A stretch of 64,000 nucleotides of DNA. Source: Promethearchaeota archaeon Loki_b32. GTDB lineage: Archaea > Asgardarchaeota > Lokiarchaeia > Sigyniarchaeales > SOKP01. Position numbers and translations under genes: made by a program. Location: positions 26,202-90,201 of the forward strand of contig NJBH01000014.1 in the NCBI GenBank assembly GCA_005223125.1, given 5' to 3'. Shown here piece after piece: positions 28,541 to 38,600 of this stretch. Position 1 is the stretch's first letter, and every line of letters starts with the position of its first letter. Under the pieces are notes generated by a model. The model saw nothing but the letters and a program-made list of their open reading frames with translations, searched no databases and was not told the DNA's origin.

Positions 28541-28984
28541 TTGGGATTAAGTAGCGTTGGAAAATCATCACTAGTATCTTTACTTCAAGGACGAGAAAGA
28601 CCGAAAGAAAGAAATCCGACAGTAGGATTAGATATTGAGAATTCTGTACTCAATGGGAAAAAGGTGAATATTTGGGATTTTGGAGGCCAAGAACGTTATC
28701 ACTTTATGTGGCAAGATTTCTTAAGAGGTGCAGGCTTGACTGTTTTAGTATGTGATTCTACAGAAGATAATATTGAAAAAACTAAAGACATAATTAAGAA
28801 GTTTTCACGATATATGGATACTAAAATTATTGCTATAGCAAATAAACAAGATCTCCCAGGTGCGTTAAAAGCAAAGAAAGTTCAGAAAAAATTAGGTATT
28901 CCAACATATGGAATGTCTGCCATCAGATTGGACTTACGAGATAGAATGCGTGAAATTTTGGAATATGAAATTGAAAAAGATTAG
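28541..28984 (+). CDS. Arf-like small GTPase (start codon problematic)
   Basis: A Ras-superfamily GTPase of the Arf/Sar branch. G1 is GLSSVGKSS, switch I has NPTVGLDIE, and G3 is WDFGGQERYHFMW (GGQ rather than AGQ). G4 is ANKQDLPGA and G5 is MSAIRLD. The only start in frame is a TTG at 28,541, which would begin inside the P-loop. The frame is open from 28,505 and encodes FKVHTTKQKICLLGLSS, so the real protein should start near TTKQKICLL. Inserting one G at about 28,516 would create ATG-ACA-ACA. Such GTPases are eukaryotic-signature proteins of Asgard archaea, probably acting at membranes. Confidence 0.8.
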   Translation: MGLSSVGKSSLVSLLQGRERPKERNPTVGLDIENSVLNGKKVNIWDFGGQERYHFMWQDFLRGAGLTVLVCDSTEDNIEKTKDIIKKFSRYMDTKIIAIANKQDLPGALKAKKVQKKLGIPTYGMSAIRLDLRDRMREILEYEIEKD

Positions 28985-28999
28985 ATAAACTTTAAACTC

Positions 29000-29560
29000 T
29001 CAAAAAATTTTTCCAATTAAGTGTGCCATTCTCACTGATTCTGGTAATTTGGAATCTATACATATTTTTTCTAAAAGAGACTCGACTTTTTTAACGCTAA
29101 TACCCTTGCAATGAAAAAATAATTTTGATATACCGCCTGCTGTATTTATATCTGTTTTATATAAATTTCCCGCATCAATAATATACCTTAATTTATTATC
29201 ATAAGTATTAGGAAATTTACTTTTTAGAGCATTTTTCACAGAATCAAAATTCACTTCTCGTTCTGTTATAGCGATAATAGGCTTTCCTGTTTCAGTATAA
29301 ATATCAGTTAAATTAACAAGATTAAACCCACCAAAAGTGATTGTATGGGTTAAAACATATTGTACGTGTTTTTCATTGTCTCTAACTAGTTTTATTAATT
29401 TTTCAGTCGCATCGTCACCATCTATCTTTATATCATCTCTTACAACTCTTACCATTCTTGTTCCTTGACAGACTACCCCAATTAATTGAGTTTTTTTAAC
29501 GTCTGTTTTTAACTTAAAAGTTGCATCGTCAAATCCAATTGTTATAGGATTATCTTTCAT
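29000..29560 (-). CDS. DUF99-family protein
   Basis: A 186-residue protein of the archaeal DUF99 (UPF0215) family. The opening ITIGFDDATFKLK corresponds to the conserved GIDDGxF motif. VVCQGTRMVRVVRDDIKIDG, ITFGGFNLVNLTDIY and GKPIIAITEREVNFDSVKNA match the family core. The fold is distantly related to endonuclease V, but a nuclease function is not established. It is 4 nt after the RNase III-like gene, in a leftward operon of RNA-related genes (csl4, rpo11). Confidence 0.85.
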   Translation of the reverse strand: MKDNPITIGFDDATFKLKTDVKKTQLIGVVCQGTRMVRVVRDDIKIDGDDATEKLIKLVRDNEKHVQYVLTHTITFGGFNLVNLTDIYTETGKPIIAITEREVNFDSVKNALKSKFPNTYDNKLRYIIDAGNLYKTDINTAGGISKLFFHCKGISVKKVESLLEKICIDSKLPESVRMAHLIGKIF

Positions 29561-29564
29561 TTTT

Positions 29565-30017
29565 CTAATTTTCAGGAAGAAATTTTTTAATATACTTCAA
29601 AAGGTTAGTAAATGCGATTGTAACTTTTTCGATTTCTTCAGCTCTATTATATAGATCGCCCGAAAGATTGTCTACTAAGAAATTAATAATGTCAGATAGT
29701 GTCATTTTATTACTAAGCCACACATAAGCCAATATAGCTTCAACAGTATCAGCAAGATCATGAGCATTAGCTCTAGTTTTTGCAAATCTTTTCATATCTG
29801 CATTTTTTAGGGCGGACCCTAAAATTATTTTACTTACTTTTTTTCCTGTTCTTATAATTTTATCGTTTTGATTATTATTTGTCAAATAAATGGATTTTGC
29901 CACAGAGTAAGCTAGGTTTACTATTCCATCACCAATTTTTGCCAAACCTTTGTCAGTTCCGATAACCTTTTGCGATTTATTCAAATTTAAATTGTTAATT
30001 AAAAACTTATAATCCAT
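29565..30017 (-). CDS. Archaeal ribonuclease III-like protein
   Basis: A 150-residue helical protein that matches the archaeal single-domain RNase III-like family: KGLAKIGDGIVNLAYSVAKS (G-D-x-V/L-x-N-x-x-Y), KKVSKIILGSALKNADMKRF, and HDLADTVEAILAYVWLSN (D-x-x-E in the helix equivalent to the RNase III catalytic signature). No dsRNA-binding domain is attached. The start region is duplicated in tandem: the 61 bases at 29,966-30,026 recur at 30,027-30,087. An identical-looking ATG at 30,078 therefore lies upstream but out of frame. It is in an operon with Rpo11, Csl4 and DUF99. Confidence 0.7.
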   Translation of the reverse strand: MDYKFLINNLNLNKSQKVIGTDKGLAKIGDGIVNLAYSVAKSIYLTNNNQNDKIIRTGKKVSKIILGSALKNADMKRFAKTRANAHDLADTVEAILAYVWLSNKMTLSDIINFLVDNLSGDLYNRAEEIEKVTIAFTNLLKYIKKFLPEN

Positions 30018-30087
30018 TAAGATAAACCTTTTGCGATTTATTCAAATTTAAATCGTTAATTAAAAACTTGTAATCCATTAAGATAAA
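29966..30087. repeat. 61-bp tandem duplication over the RNase III-like start region
   Basis: Unit 1 is 29,966-30,026 and unit 2 is 30,027-30,087. They differ at only two positions. Each unit contains a start codon and the first codons of the gene (minus strand). The outer copy gives a 23-residue frame (MDYKFLINDLNLNKSQKV then YLNGL, stop at 30,007-30,009) that overlaps the true gene start out of frame. Confidence 0.85.
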
Positions 30088-30089
30088 TT

Positions 30090-30578
30090 TCAGGTGAGTT
30101 TTTTGAACAATTTTTGGACTTCAATAACCTCTTTTCTTAAGGATTCAATTCCTTTATATAAAATATCTTTAATTTTGTAATCCTTTGAATTTTCAAGACG
30201 TATAAAGACTGTTGGTGGTTCTATATTAGTTACCTTATAAGCAGCAACATTAACACCCTCTATTAATAGAAGATGTTTGACAAGAATATTAAGTAATCCA
30301 TGTGATTGTCCTTCAAGAAATATTTCATAATCATTTTCGCCTTGAATTTTCTTTATTTCTACATTGAGATATTTATAATCAGGAAATTTTGCTTCTTCTT
30401 CAATCTCAAATTCTTCTTCTTCCTCTTCCATTGTTTCTTCGAGAGATGCGGGTGCTGATACAGACTCCTCTTTTTCTTCGATCTTAGGATAAACACTTTC
30501 AATTTCTTCATCTTCTAATAAATCATCAATATCATCTTCTTCAGTATCTTTTGTTTTGACTGCTTTTTTTTTAGCCAT
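30090..30578 (-). CDS. rpoL: RNA polymerase subunit L (Rpo11) with acidic N-terminal extension
   Basis: A 162-residue protein. The C-terminal ~95 residues are Rpo11/RpoL: KYLNVEIKKIQGENDYEIFL, then EGQSHGLLNILVKHLLLIEG (the dimerisation helix that pairs with Rpo3), AAYKVTNIEPPTVFIRLEN and a long C-terminal helix. The first ~65 residues form a low-complexity acidic extension (many Glu/Asp, including EEEEEEFEIEEEAKF) after a basic start MAKKKAVKTK. Archaeal Rpo11 is usually about 90-100 residues, so the extension is unusual. It lies in a leftward cluster after csl4. Confidence 0.85.
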   Translation of the reverse strand: MAKKKAVKTKDTEEDDIDDLLEDEEIESVYPKIEEKEESVSAPASLEETMEEEEEEFEIEEEAKFPDYKYLNVEIKKIQGENDYEIFLEGQSHGLLNILVKHLLLIEGVNVAAYKVTNIEPPTVFIRLENSKDYKIKDILYKGIESLRKEVIEVQKLFKKLT

Positions 30579-30672
30579 TCTTTAACTCCAAATGATTAGG
30601 ATTTGATAATCTTAATTAAAAATATACAAAATCAAATAAATTTTTTTTGGTTTTATAAAAAAAACTATTTTC

Positions 30673-30891
30673 TTACAAGTAACGATTTGCTAAATCTTTT
30701 AATCTTTCAGTTGCTAAATACTGGAGATCTCTTGAGCCAAAAAGTGTAATTTTTATGCTTTTTCCTTCAACAGAAACATTTAGATTAAGATAATTTATTT
30801 TTTTCTGAACATCTTCAAGAAATCGAATTACATTATCCAAATTACCGCTATTATTATAGAAATGAATTACTTTTTTACCAGTTTTTCTCAC
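30673..30891 (-). CDS. Small conserved-looking protein between csl4 and rpoL
   Basis: A 72-residue protein starting MRKTGKKVIHFYNNSGNLDN. It has an alternating helix/strand pattern: a helix VIRFLEDVQKKINYL, strands NVSVEGKSIKITLFG, and a helix LATERLKDLANRYL. This resembles a small KH- or Pcc1-like alpha-beta fold, but I cannot assign it. Its place between the exosome subunit Csl4 and RNA polymerase subunit L, all on one strand, suggests an RNA-related role. Confidence 0.6.
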   Translation of the reverse strand: MRKTGKKVIHFYNNSGNLDNVIRFLEDVQKKINYLNLNVSVEGKSIKITLFGSRDLQYLATERLKDLANRYL

Positions 30892-30928
30892 TAATACACA
30901 CTTAATTTTTGCACAATAAAAAGGGCAA

Positions 30929-31540
30929 TTAAAATCTTAAATTATCACTTACATTTTCAAAATCATTGGCTAATTTCCTTGTTTCTTGGTTTCCACATCT
31001 TTCACATCGGAGCTTATTATACCCTATTTTTATAAGGGGTTTTCCACAGATTACACAATCGGCGTAGATAACTCCAAGATTTTTTCCCGTTGTACTTAAT
31101 TTGTATTCATTGTAATTTTGTTCTACTACACGAGCACGTACGATATCTGTTATTTGAAAGGCATCACGGATTTTTTCAACATATCTGTCTGAAATCTGAG
31201 ATACATGAATATTACCAAAATAATGTGAATTAAAATGAATTTTATTATTTATAGTATAAAAACTAATACCAACTGAATATTGACGTGAAAAAAGGATAAC
31301 CCCAATAACCATATCTCCAACTTTAACGATTTTTCTTTCCTTTTCTTGATGGGTACTTATCTCGATTTTTCTTTCTTGCTTATTAATTGAAATCATACCT
31401 GTTTTAGTAGCATAGATTTTTCCTTCTTTAGTAAAGGTAGATTGTTTATCAGGGAGAAATTCCTCTACAACACCGAGATATTCACCTGTAACTGTAATAT
31501 CCCCATCCTTTAGAGATTTTTTACTCAAATATATCAACAA
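30929..31540 (-). CDS. csl4: Exosome subunit Csl4
   Basis: A 203-residue RNA-binding cap protein of the archaeal exosome. The N-terminal domain has GVVEEFLPDKQSTFTKEGKI (conserved Csl4 start G-E-x-x-P). An S1 domain covers residues about 75-150 (VGDMVIGVILFSRQYSVGIS, GNIHVSQISDRYVEKI). The C-terminal zinc ribbon is CVICGKPLIKIGYNKLRCERCG, slightly more than usual spacing. The first possible start is TTG at 31,540; other TTGs at 31,537 and 31,528 are equally possible. It heads the leftward RNA-processing cluster. Confidence 0.9.
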   Translation of the reverse strand: MLIYLSKKSLKDGDITVTGEYLGVVEEFLPDKQSTFTKEGKIYATKTGMISINKQERKIEISTHQEKERKIVKVGDMVIGVILFSRQYSVGISFYTINNKIHFNSHYFGNIHVSQISDRYVEKIRDAFQITDIVRARVVEQNYNEYKLSTTGKNLGVIYADCVICGKPLIKIGYNKLRCERCGNQETRKLANDFENVSDNLRF

Positions 31541-31643
31541 TAGTTTTTTAATTTCTCAAACTCTTTTCTAACTTAAGTAAATAGTATTAAATAAGATAAA
31601 TAAATTTGATGTATCAATTTTAAAAGAGTAAACATTTTTTCGG

Positions 31644-32288
31644 ATGAAATTTAACAAAAAAGAGTTAATTTCTATTATTCAGAACACTGAGACATTCACT
31701 AGCCCTATAATCGAGTTAGAGCAGTACTCTGTAAATGCTTCCTGTGCTGTAGATATTATATATTATGCTGGTTTTGAATTCAATGACATTAATCAAGCAT
31801 TTGTTTATGATTTAGGTGCTGGAACAGGAAGGTTATCTATTGCAAGTGCCTTTTTCAATGCAAGTTATGTTCTTAGTGTAGACATCGATATAAACGCTTT
31901 AAAAATTTTAAAGAAAAATGTTCATTCTCTTGAATTAGACAATATAATATTTCCCTTATGCGCTGATATTGAGTTCTTTGAAATTTCACAAAGAGCCTTT
32001 TTAAAAAAGGTGAAAGTAACAACTATCATGAATCCTCCTTTTGGAGTGCAAACTAAATATGCAGATAGAATTTTTTTAAAAAAAGCATTTAAATTTTCTG
32101 ATATTGTTTATTCTATTCATTTAGCAAATAAGAAAGTCTTTAATTTCATTTCAACCTATATTAACAAGCTAGGCTGGAAAATAGACAATGTACTTCCTTT
32201 CAATATGATTTTAGAAAAGACTTTTCCATTTCATACTCAAAAAACTAAAAAAATTGATGTACATATTTACAGATTTATCAAAAAATAA
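31644..32288 (+). CDS. METTL5-like N6-adenine methyltransferase
   Basis: A 214-residue SAM-dependent methyltransferase. The SAM motif is VYDLGAGTGRLSIASAFF near residue 55, followed by the acidic VLSVDIDINALKILKKN. The catalytic MNPPFGVQTKYADRIFLKKA near residue 130 is of the NPPF type that flips adenine, with the family's G-x-x-x-x-x-x-D spacing. In eukaryotes METTL5 modifies 18S rRNA. A tRNA or rRNA substrate is likely here but not shown. It is divergent from csl4 and convergent with enolase. Confidence 0.82.
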   Translation: MKFNKKELISIIQNTETFTSPIIELEQYSVNASCAVDIIYYAGFEFNDINQAFVYDLGAGTGRLSIASAFFNASYVLSVDIDINALKILKKNVHSLELDNIIFPLCADIEFFEISQRAFLKKVKVTTIMNPPFGVQTKYADRIFLKKAFKFSDIVYSIHLANKKVFNFISTYINKLGWKIDNVLPFNMILEKTFPFHTQKTKKIDVHIYRFIKK

Positions 32289-32311
32289 AAAAAGGGATTA
32301 ATTAGTTAAAA

Positions 32312-33616
32312 TTATATAAATTTTTTCCACGAATCTAAATTTTCTGGGTAAATCGCATTATCTCCTAATATTTCTTCTATTCTTAGCAATTGATTGAACT
32401 TGCATGTTCGATCTGATCTACATGTAGCACCTGTCTTTAACTGTCCGGTACAGAGTCCAACCGCTAAGTCAGCTATAAATGTATCTTCAGTCTCTCCCGA
32501 ACGATGTGAGACCATTATATTAAATCCGTTATCAAAAGACATTTTTGCTGCTTTTATAGCTTCAGTTAATGAACCTATTTGATTCGCCTTGAGTAATAGT
32601 GCATTTCCTGCTTTTTCTTTTATTGCTTTTTCAAGAATTTTAATATTTGTCACAGTTAAATCATCATCAACAATTTGAATACTTTTATCGACTTTAGCGG
32701 TTAAATTTGAGAAGTTTCTAAAATCCTTTTCATCGAAAGGATCCTCAATAGATTTAAATGGATATTCATGGATTAAATCCATATAAAACTCCAGTAATTG
32801 TTCTTCAGAAAGATTTTTACCATCAATATTGTAAGTTCCCTCTTCATAGAATTCGCTTGCTGCAGCATCCATTCCTAACACAAAATCTGTCCCTATAAGA
32901 AATCCTGCGGACTCAATTGCTTCTATTATTATCTCCACAGCTTCTGAAGTTAAAGATAAATTGGGTGCAAATCCTCCCTCGTCCCCAACATTAATCGCAG
33001 AAGGTCCATATTTCTTTCCTAATAATTTCTTTAAATTTTGATACACTTCAGAAGCATTTTGTATAGCTTGGGAAAAAGAATTAGCACCAACAGGTAGAAT
33101 CATAAATTCTTGTATTGATAAATTGTTACCTGCGTGTTCTCCTCCATTTATGATATTACAACAAGGAAGAGGGAGTAAATAATTGTCTCGAGTTTTATTA
33201 TATGCTAAGGTATGGATATGAGCAAAGAGAGGTATTTCCATTAATTGAGAAGCCAATTTTGCAGTAGCTAATGAGACAGATAAAATTGCATTAGCACCTA
33301 AATTACTCTTATTTTCAGTACCATCTATAGAAATCATTTCTTCATCGATCACTAATTGTTCCCTGACATCAAAACCAATTAATTTTTTACCTATTATTTC
33401 ATTTACGTTAGATACGGCTTTTAATACATGTTTTCCCATGAATGCTTTTCCACCATCTCGTAGTTCAAGTGCTTCTAAAACTCCCGTGGATGCTCCTGAG
33501 GGAACAGCAGCTCTGGAATAATTTTTTCCTACGAATACATCAGACTCAACAGTAGGATTTCCTCGTGAATCTAAAATCCACCGTGATTTAATTTTAGTAA
33601 TTTTAAAATCAGTCAT
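32312..33616 (-). CDS. eno: Enolase (phosphopyruvate hydratase)
   Basis: A 434-residue glycolytic enzyme converting 2-phosphoglycerate to phosphoenolpyruvate. It has [13 protein letters not shown] at the N-terminus and a GASTG loop. The metal ligands are in [21 protein letters not shown] and [11 protein letters not shown]. The catalytic Lys is in [15 protein letters not shown], and [16 protein letters not shown] and [20 protein letters not shown] complete it. In many archaea eno follows ribosomal and RNA polymerase genes; here it stands alone, divergent from the RFC gene. Confidence 0.97.
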   Translation of the reverse strand: MTDFKITKIKSRWILDSRGNPTVESDVFVGKNYSRAAVPSGASTGVLEALELRDGGKAFMGKHVLKAVSNVNEIIGKKLIGFDVREQLVIDEEMISIDGTENKSNLGANAILSVSLATAKLASQLMEIPLFAHIHTLAYNKTRDNYLLPLPCCNIINGGEHAGNNLSIQEFMILPVGANSFSQAIQNASEVYQNLKKLLGKKYGPSAINVGDEGGFAPNLSLTSEAVEIIIEAIESAGFLIGTDFVLGMDAAASEFYEEGTYNIDGKNLSEEQLLEFYMDLIHEYPFKSIEDPFDEKDFRNFSNLTAKVDKSIQIVDDDLTVTNIKILEKAIKEKAGNALLLKANQIGSLTEAIKAAKMSFDNGFNIMVSHRSGETEDTFIADLAVGLCTGQLKTGATCRSDRTCKFNQLLRIEEILGDNAIYPENLDSWKKFI

Positions 33617-33720
33617 ATAAATCTCATTGTTTTTTTATGGATATGAATATTAATAAAGAATTAAGCAAATTTAATTCTTAATATATACTAATATAAAAAT
33701 TTAAATCATATTTAAATAGC

Positions 33721-34692
33721 ATGTCAATTGAGAACCGACCATGGGTTGAGAAATATCGCCCTAGATTACTGGATGAAGTAGTAAATCAGCTTGGTATTAT
33801 CAGACGCTTAAAACAATTTATAAAAGATAAGTCTATGCCTCACCTTATTTTTGCGGGGTCCGCAGGAACAGGAAAAACAACTTCTGCTTTAGCTATGGTC
33901 AGAGAATTATATAAACGAGAGATGGTTGTCAATAGGACATATTTAGAATTAAATGCCAGTGATGCTCGTGGTATAGATGTAATTAGAACCTATATAAAAG
34001 ATTTTGCAAAAGCACGTCCTCCCGTAAATATTCCATTTAAAGTATTAATTTTAGATGAAGCTGATAACATGACTGCTCCTGCTCAACAAGCTTTAAGAAG
34101 AACTATGGAAAAGTACACAAAGAATTGTCGAATGGTTTTGATATGCAATTATTCAAATAAAATAATCCCACCAATTCAATCTAGGTGTGTAGTGTTTAGA
34201 TTTGCTTCTTTAAATGATAATGATTTAAAAAGTAGGGTAAGATTTGTTGCAAAACAAGAAAATATTACTTTAGCTCCTGGAGGTCTAAATGCTATAATAG
34301 AAGTTTCTCGGGGTGATTGCAGAAGAGCAATAAATTATCTGCAATCCTGTGGCACAATTTCTAAAAAAATTGATCAAGAGATTGTATTTCGTGTTGCAGG
34401 AGAAGTTCCTCCTGATAAAATAAAAGAAATTTTAAATACTGCAATAGAAGGACAATTACAACTATCTATCAAGTTACTTGATGATTTAATTAAAGAATAT
34501 GGGCTTTCAGGTCAAAATATAATAAAAAATTTGCATAGAGAAATTTATGATCTGAAAATTCAAGAAACTTTAAAAATAGAATTATCAAAATTACTAGCTG
34601 AATTTGAATTTCGTTTAAGTCAAGGGGGCACAGAAGAAATTCAGCTACAAGCATTATTGGCTAAAATTGTCTTGTTGCAAAACTCTGAATAA
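33721..34692 (+). CDS. rfcS: Replication factor C small subunit
   Basis: A 323-residue AAA+ clamp loader ATPase that opens PCNA. The start is MSIENRPWVEKYRPRLLDEV. Walker A is GSAGTGKTT at residues 46-54, Walker B is LILDEADNM (Asp112-Glu113), sensor 1 is LICNYSNKIIPPIQSR, and the SRC arginine finger is Arg155. The C-terminal helical collar follows. The last 39 bases overlap the 3' end of the convergent truA gene, so the two transcripts are complementary at their ends. Confidence 0.96.
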   Translation: MSIENRPWVEKYRPRLLDEVVNQLGIIRRLKQFIKDKSMPHLIFAGSAGTGKTTSALAMVRELYKREMVVNRTYLELNASDARGIDVIRTYIKDFAKARPPVNIPFKVLILDEADNMTAPAQQALRRTMEKYTKNCRMVLICNYSNKIIPPIQSRCVVFRFASLNDNDLKSRVRFVAKQENITLAPGGLNAIIEVSRGDCRRAINYLQSCGTISKKIDQEIVFRVAGEVPPDKIKEILNTAIEGQLQLSIKLLDDLIKEYGLSGQNIIKNLHREIYDLKIQETLKIELSKLLAEFEFRLSQGGTEEIQLQALLAKIVLLQNSE

Positions 34693-35511
34693 ATGACTTT
34701 TAAGACCAAACTTTAAATGTTTCCTTGAGAAAAAGTTATTCATTCTTTCCTTGGATTTTAAATCTTCCACAAATTCGATTTTCTCATTATACATAATATC
34801 CCATAAAATTAAACCTTCAGGATCAGCTGATTGATAAGAAATTACTTTTGATGTATCAAATAACTCTATGAAATCCTCATAAAGCATCTTTCCTTGACCG
34901 AGATCTAAAATTTTTTTAACCATTCTTCTAATCTGTTGCCTTAAAAACGATTGACTTTTAAATTGAAAGATTAAATAATCATTGTGAATCGAAAATGTAA
35001 CAAAATTCATATCTCTTATAGTATTTATTACGTCCCTTTCTGATTTTGAGAAATTTAAAAAGTCATGACGGCCTTCTAATTGTCTACAAGCTGTTTTTAA
35101 CATTTCTATATTTATCCCTGAAGTTTTTTGAAGATGAGATATTGGTACTGATACAATATATACATAATGTCTCAAAACAGCATCAAATCTAGAAGAGAAC
35201 TCTAAAGGTACCCTTGCATATGCCCAAATACCAATTTCACTTGGTAAAACACTATTAATTTCCATTAATATTGGTTCTTTTTCTAAAATGCATGTGAAAC
35301 AAGCTCCCCGAGCAGATACAAATCGATCAGTTCTGCTGGCAAATTCAAATTCTGAATTTTTAAGCGTACGGATATATCCTCTATTTTCTAACGCACTTAA
35401 GAGTGATTGTTCTATTGTCAAGAAACTAGGTTGTCGTTGCGATCCATAAAATTTTTTTTTTCCTATATAATAAATTTTAAATAGAAACTTAGATTTTGCC
35501 ATGGACATCAT
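34654..35511 (-). CDS. truA: tRNA pseudouridine synthase TruA-family
   Basis: A 285-residue enzyme that isomerises uridines (positions 38-40 in the family type) in tRNA. The catalytic aspartate sits in FASRTDRFVSARG (family pattern xRTDxGVxA; here the Gly-Val is Phe-Val). LPSEIGIWAYARVPLEFSSR, DAVLRHYVYIV and the SFLRQQIRRMVKKILDLGQG helix (shown in part) follow the family order. The 3' end overlaps rfcS by 39 bases in convergent orientation. The first residues MMSMAK offer alternative ATGs. Confidence 0.9.
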   Translation of the reverse strand: MMSMAKSKFLFKIYYIGKKKFYGSQRQPSFLTIEQSLLSALENRGYIRTLKNSEFEFASRTDRFVSARGACFTCILEKEPILMEINSVLPSEIGIWAYARVPLEFSSRFDAVLRHYVYIVSVPISHLQKTSGINIEMLKTACRQLEGRHDFLNFSKSERDVINTIRDMNFVTFSIHNDYLIFQFKSQSFLRQQIRRMVKKILDLGQGKMLYEDFIELFDTSKVISYQSADPEGLILWDIMYNEKIEFVEDLKSKERMNNFFSRKHLKFGLKSHLFRVLQQDNFSQ

Positions 35512-35684
35512 ATCTTTAATTTTTTAATAAAAATTCCAAATCACACAAACTCTTTTCATATTATATTGAATTTTACAAAATGTTAGATTAAAGAAAAAGA
35601 TTTTAATCTTAAGCATTTTTTTTATATTCAAAATTTAATTATGGTTATTAAATTAGTTCATCATAAAATTTTAAAAGTTTAATC

Positions 35685-38600
35685 ATGGTCAAGATCTCTG
35701 CTTCACTAAGGAATTTCCGCGATCGCATCAGAACATCAATATCCGTGAAATCACGTAATATACTTTTTTTTCTGGCATTATTTTTAGTAGTAACTCTAGC
35801 TATTCTTATTAGATTAAGCCCACTTATAAGAGGGATAACACTTATTAAAGCATTTGATCCTTGGATCCAATGGTATAATGCGGAATATTTAAATGAACAT
35901 ACACTTTTTGAATATTTTAATTGGGTCGATTATAAAAGCTGGTATCCTGAAGGATATTATAGAGGAAGTCTACGACCGGGATTAACTTTTACAGTAGTAT
36001 ATATTTATAAAATATTTCATTTTTTTGGATTACCAATTTCATTATACGACATTTGCTTTATCTTTCCAGCTATTATGGGGGGAATAACTGTACTAGCTAT
36101 ATATTTTTTAGGAAAGGAAGTACTTAATCGTGCTACTGGATTATTCGCAGCATTCTTTTTAGCATTCAATCCAGGATATTTACAGCGTACCACTGCAGGA
36201 TTTTTTGATAATGAAACTATTGGTGTTTTTGCTACTTTAATGACATTTCTATTCTTTATAAAGGCAGTAAAAGAAGGAAAAGTTTCACATTCAATAATTG
36301 GAGGTATTTTTTTAGGTTATTTATCATTAAGCTGGGGAGGATATCAGTTTGTCTTTTTAATAATCCCTCTTATTAGTATAATTCTGATTTTAACAAATAA
36401 ATATAATGAAAATGTTTTATTATCTTATGCTGGAGTGGAGGGTACTGGATTACTAATATTTTCTTTATATAACAGATTTAGTTATCAAAGTTTATTCTCA
36501 GATCTAAGTATAGGAGGGCTCTTTCTTTTTACGATTATTTTAATTATTTTTCACATCATTTATACAAAAAAAAGTGAACACCCAAAATTTTATGATAACT
36601 TAATAAATATTATAAAATGGGGTTTTATTCCCACTACCCTAATATTTGCCGTAATAATTTGGGTTGCACCTGAGCTTATTCCTTTTGGATTTGGCTCACG
36701 GTTTTTGACAATTCTCAATCCTCTATTTCGTGAAAATGTTGCCCTTGTTGCTTCAGTTGCAGAGCAAATGCCGAGTGCATGGAGTGTGTTTTATTATAAT
36801 ACATTAATTCCGTTATTACTTGTACCTTTAGGTGTTTATTTCTGTTTTAAAAGGTTAAATGTAGCAGATATTTTTTTAATTGCATTTATTATCCTTATGT
36901 ATTATTTTACCGGAAGTATGATTCGTATTATTTTAATTTTTGCTCCAGCAGCAGCATTAGCAGGAGGTTATGGCGCAGCTCGAGTTTTAAACATTTTTGG
37001 GAGCTTTATAGGAGAAAAAAAGGTGGGAGTTAGTAGAAAACGGAGAAGACAGTTAAAAGGAACATTAGGAAATTCAGAAGTTTTTGCTGTATATCTTGTT
37101 ATAGGTTTCTTATGCATTGCACAAGTAGTTCATACATCTAATATTGCTATTAAGCAAATGTCGTATGCACAGATGATGCCTGGTGGTGCTCTTCATGATT
37201 GGGAAGAATCGTTGACATGGATGAAAAATAATTTAGATGGAACAGATGTTGTTGTTTCTTGGTGGGATTATGGGTATTGGCTTACTCCAGTGGGAAATGT
37301 AACTACGGTAAATGACAATGCAACGAGGAATTCAACTAGAATAGGTTTAACAGGTATGGCCTTGATGCAAACTAATGAACTCTATAGTGCGAAAGCATTT
37401 CGAAAACTTTATGCCGATTATGTGTTAGTATATTTTGGATATCTTATAACGGGAATAGGTGGCGATGAAGGAAAATGGACATGGATGCTTCAGATTTGTA
37501 ATGATAATTATGCAAAATATAAAAAAATGGGAATGGAAGAAGATAATTGGGCTGAAAATGCTGTATTCGACGAGAGCCAATATCATAATTTAACAACAGG
37601 ATATGTAGAAGATAAATGGTTTAAAAGTATGTTAGTTAAATTGATGTTTGCTGGAGAGCCCACCGATACTGAATCCGCTCAAACTGATCTTCAAGAAAGT
37701 TATGTTAGGGCCATAGAGAACAGATATACTGCCAATGGAGATACATGGAAATCTCAAATACCTGTTGGTGGGGATTATAAATCCATGGTATTCATTCCAG
37801 AATATGTTTCGAAATACCACCTCGTAAAGATATATAGGATTGATTATACTATATTAGATTCCAGTTTTATGATTAAGGATGCGGAAGTATTTGACAGTGG
37901 ATATGCTACATTTAAATTGAGAAATACAGGAAAAAAAGATTTACTCATCCAAAATATAGAAATCAATGGAGTTGAGTATCCTTTTGTTGTAGGGAGTGGA
38001 AATAATACTATTGCTGATGGAAATGAAGAACTAGTTTGGATTGATACAGTAAATTCAAGTCTCCAAATAGATGATGTTGTAAAAATAAACGTCACGGCTC
38101 AATCAGAAGCTTTATATGATAGAACCTACGTTTTCAATAATGGAACAAGCAACTTTTTCGTTAAAGAGGCCCCCGAAGGTGAAATTAGAATTAATAAGGA
38201 AAACAGCATAGTAATTTGGAAGGATGATTCCACCGTTGATTTGTATCTAGAAGTGGAAAATGTAGGAGACTCAATTGTGATTTTAGATAGGTTTTATGTA
38301 AATAATGATACATTAGAAAATACAATTACCAATGAAAAAGTTCAATATTTAAGTGGTTCTTCTATCCTTGAACCAACAGATAAGGTTAATGTTCTTATAT
38401 CAAATGCAATAATAGATTTTGACCCTATTAGAATATATAATAAGATCGGTATAGCTACTCCAAACAATATATATGACGAATTATTATTCACATCAAATAA
38501 AGAAGGCTTTTCCCTTTCAATATTGAGTGAGGATCGGATTATATCTCCAGAAGAATTAGCAACTCTTAATGGACATTTTAGGAAACATATTCCAATCGAT

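Noticed and set aside
28424..28549. Hydrophobic ORF upstream of the GTPase
   Set aside because: It overlaps the GTPase coding start in another frame, has AT-driven composition and lacks a promoter or ribosome site.
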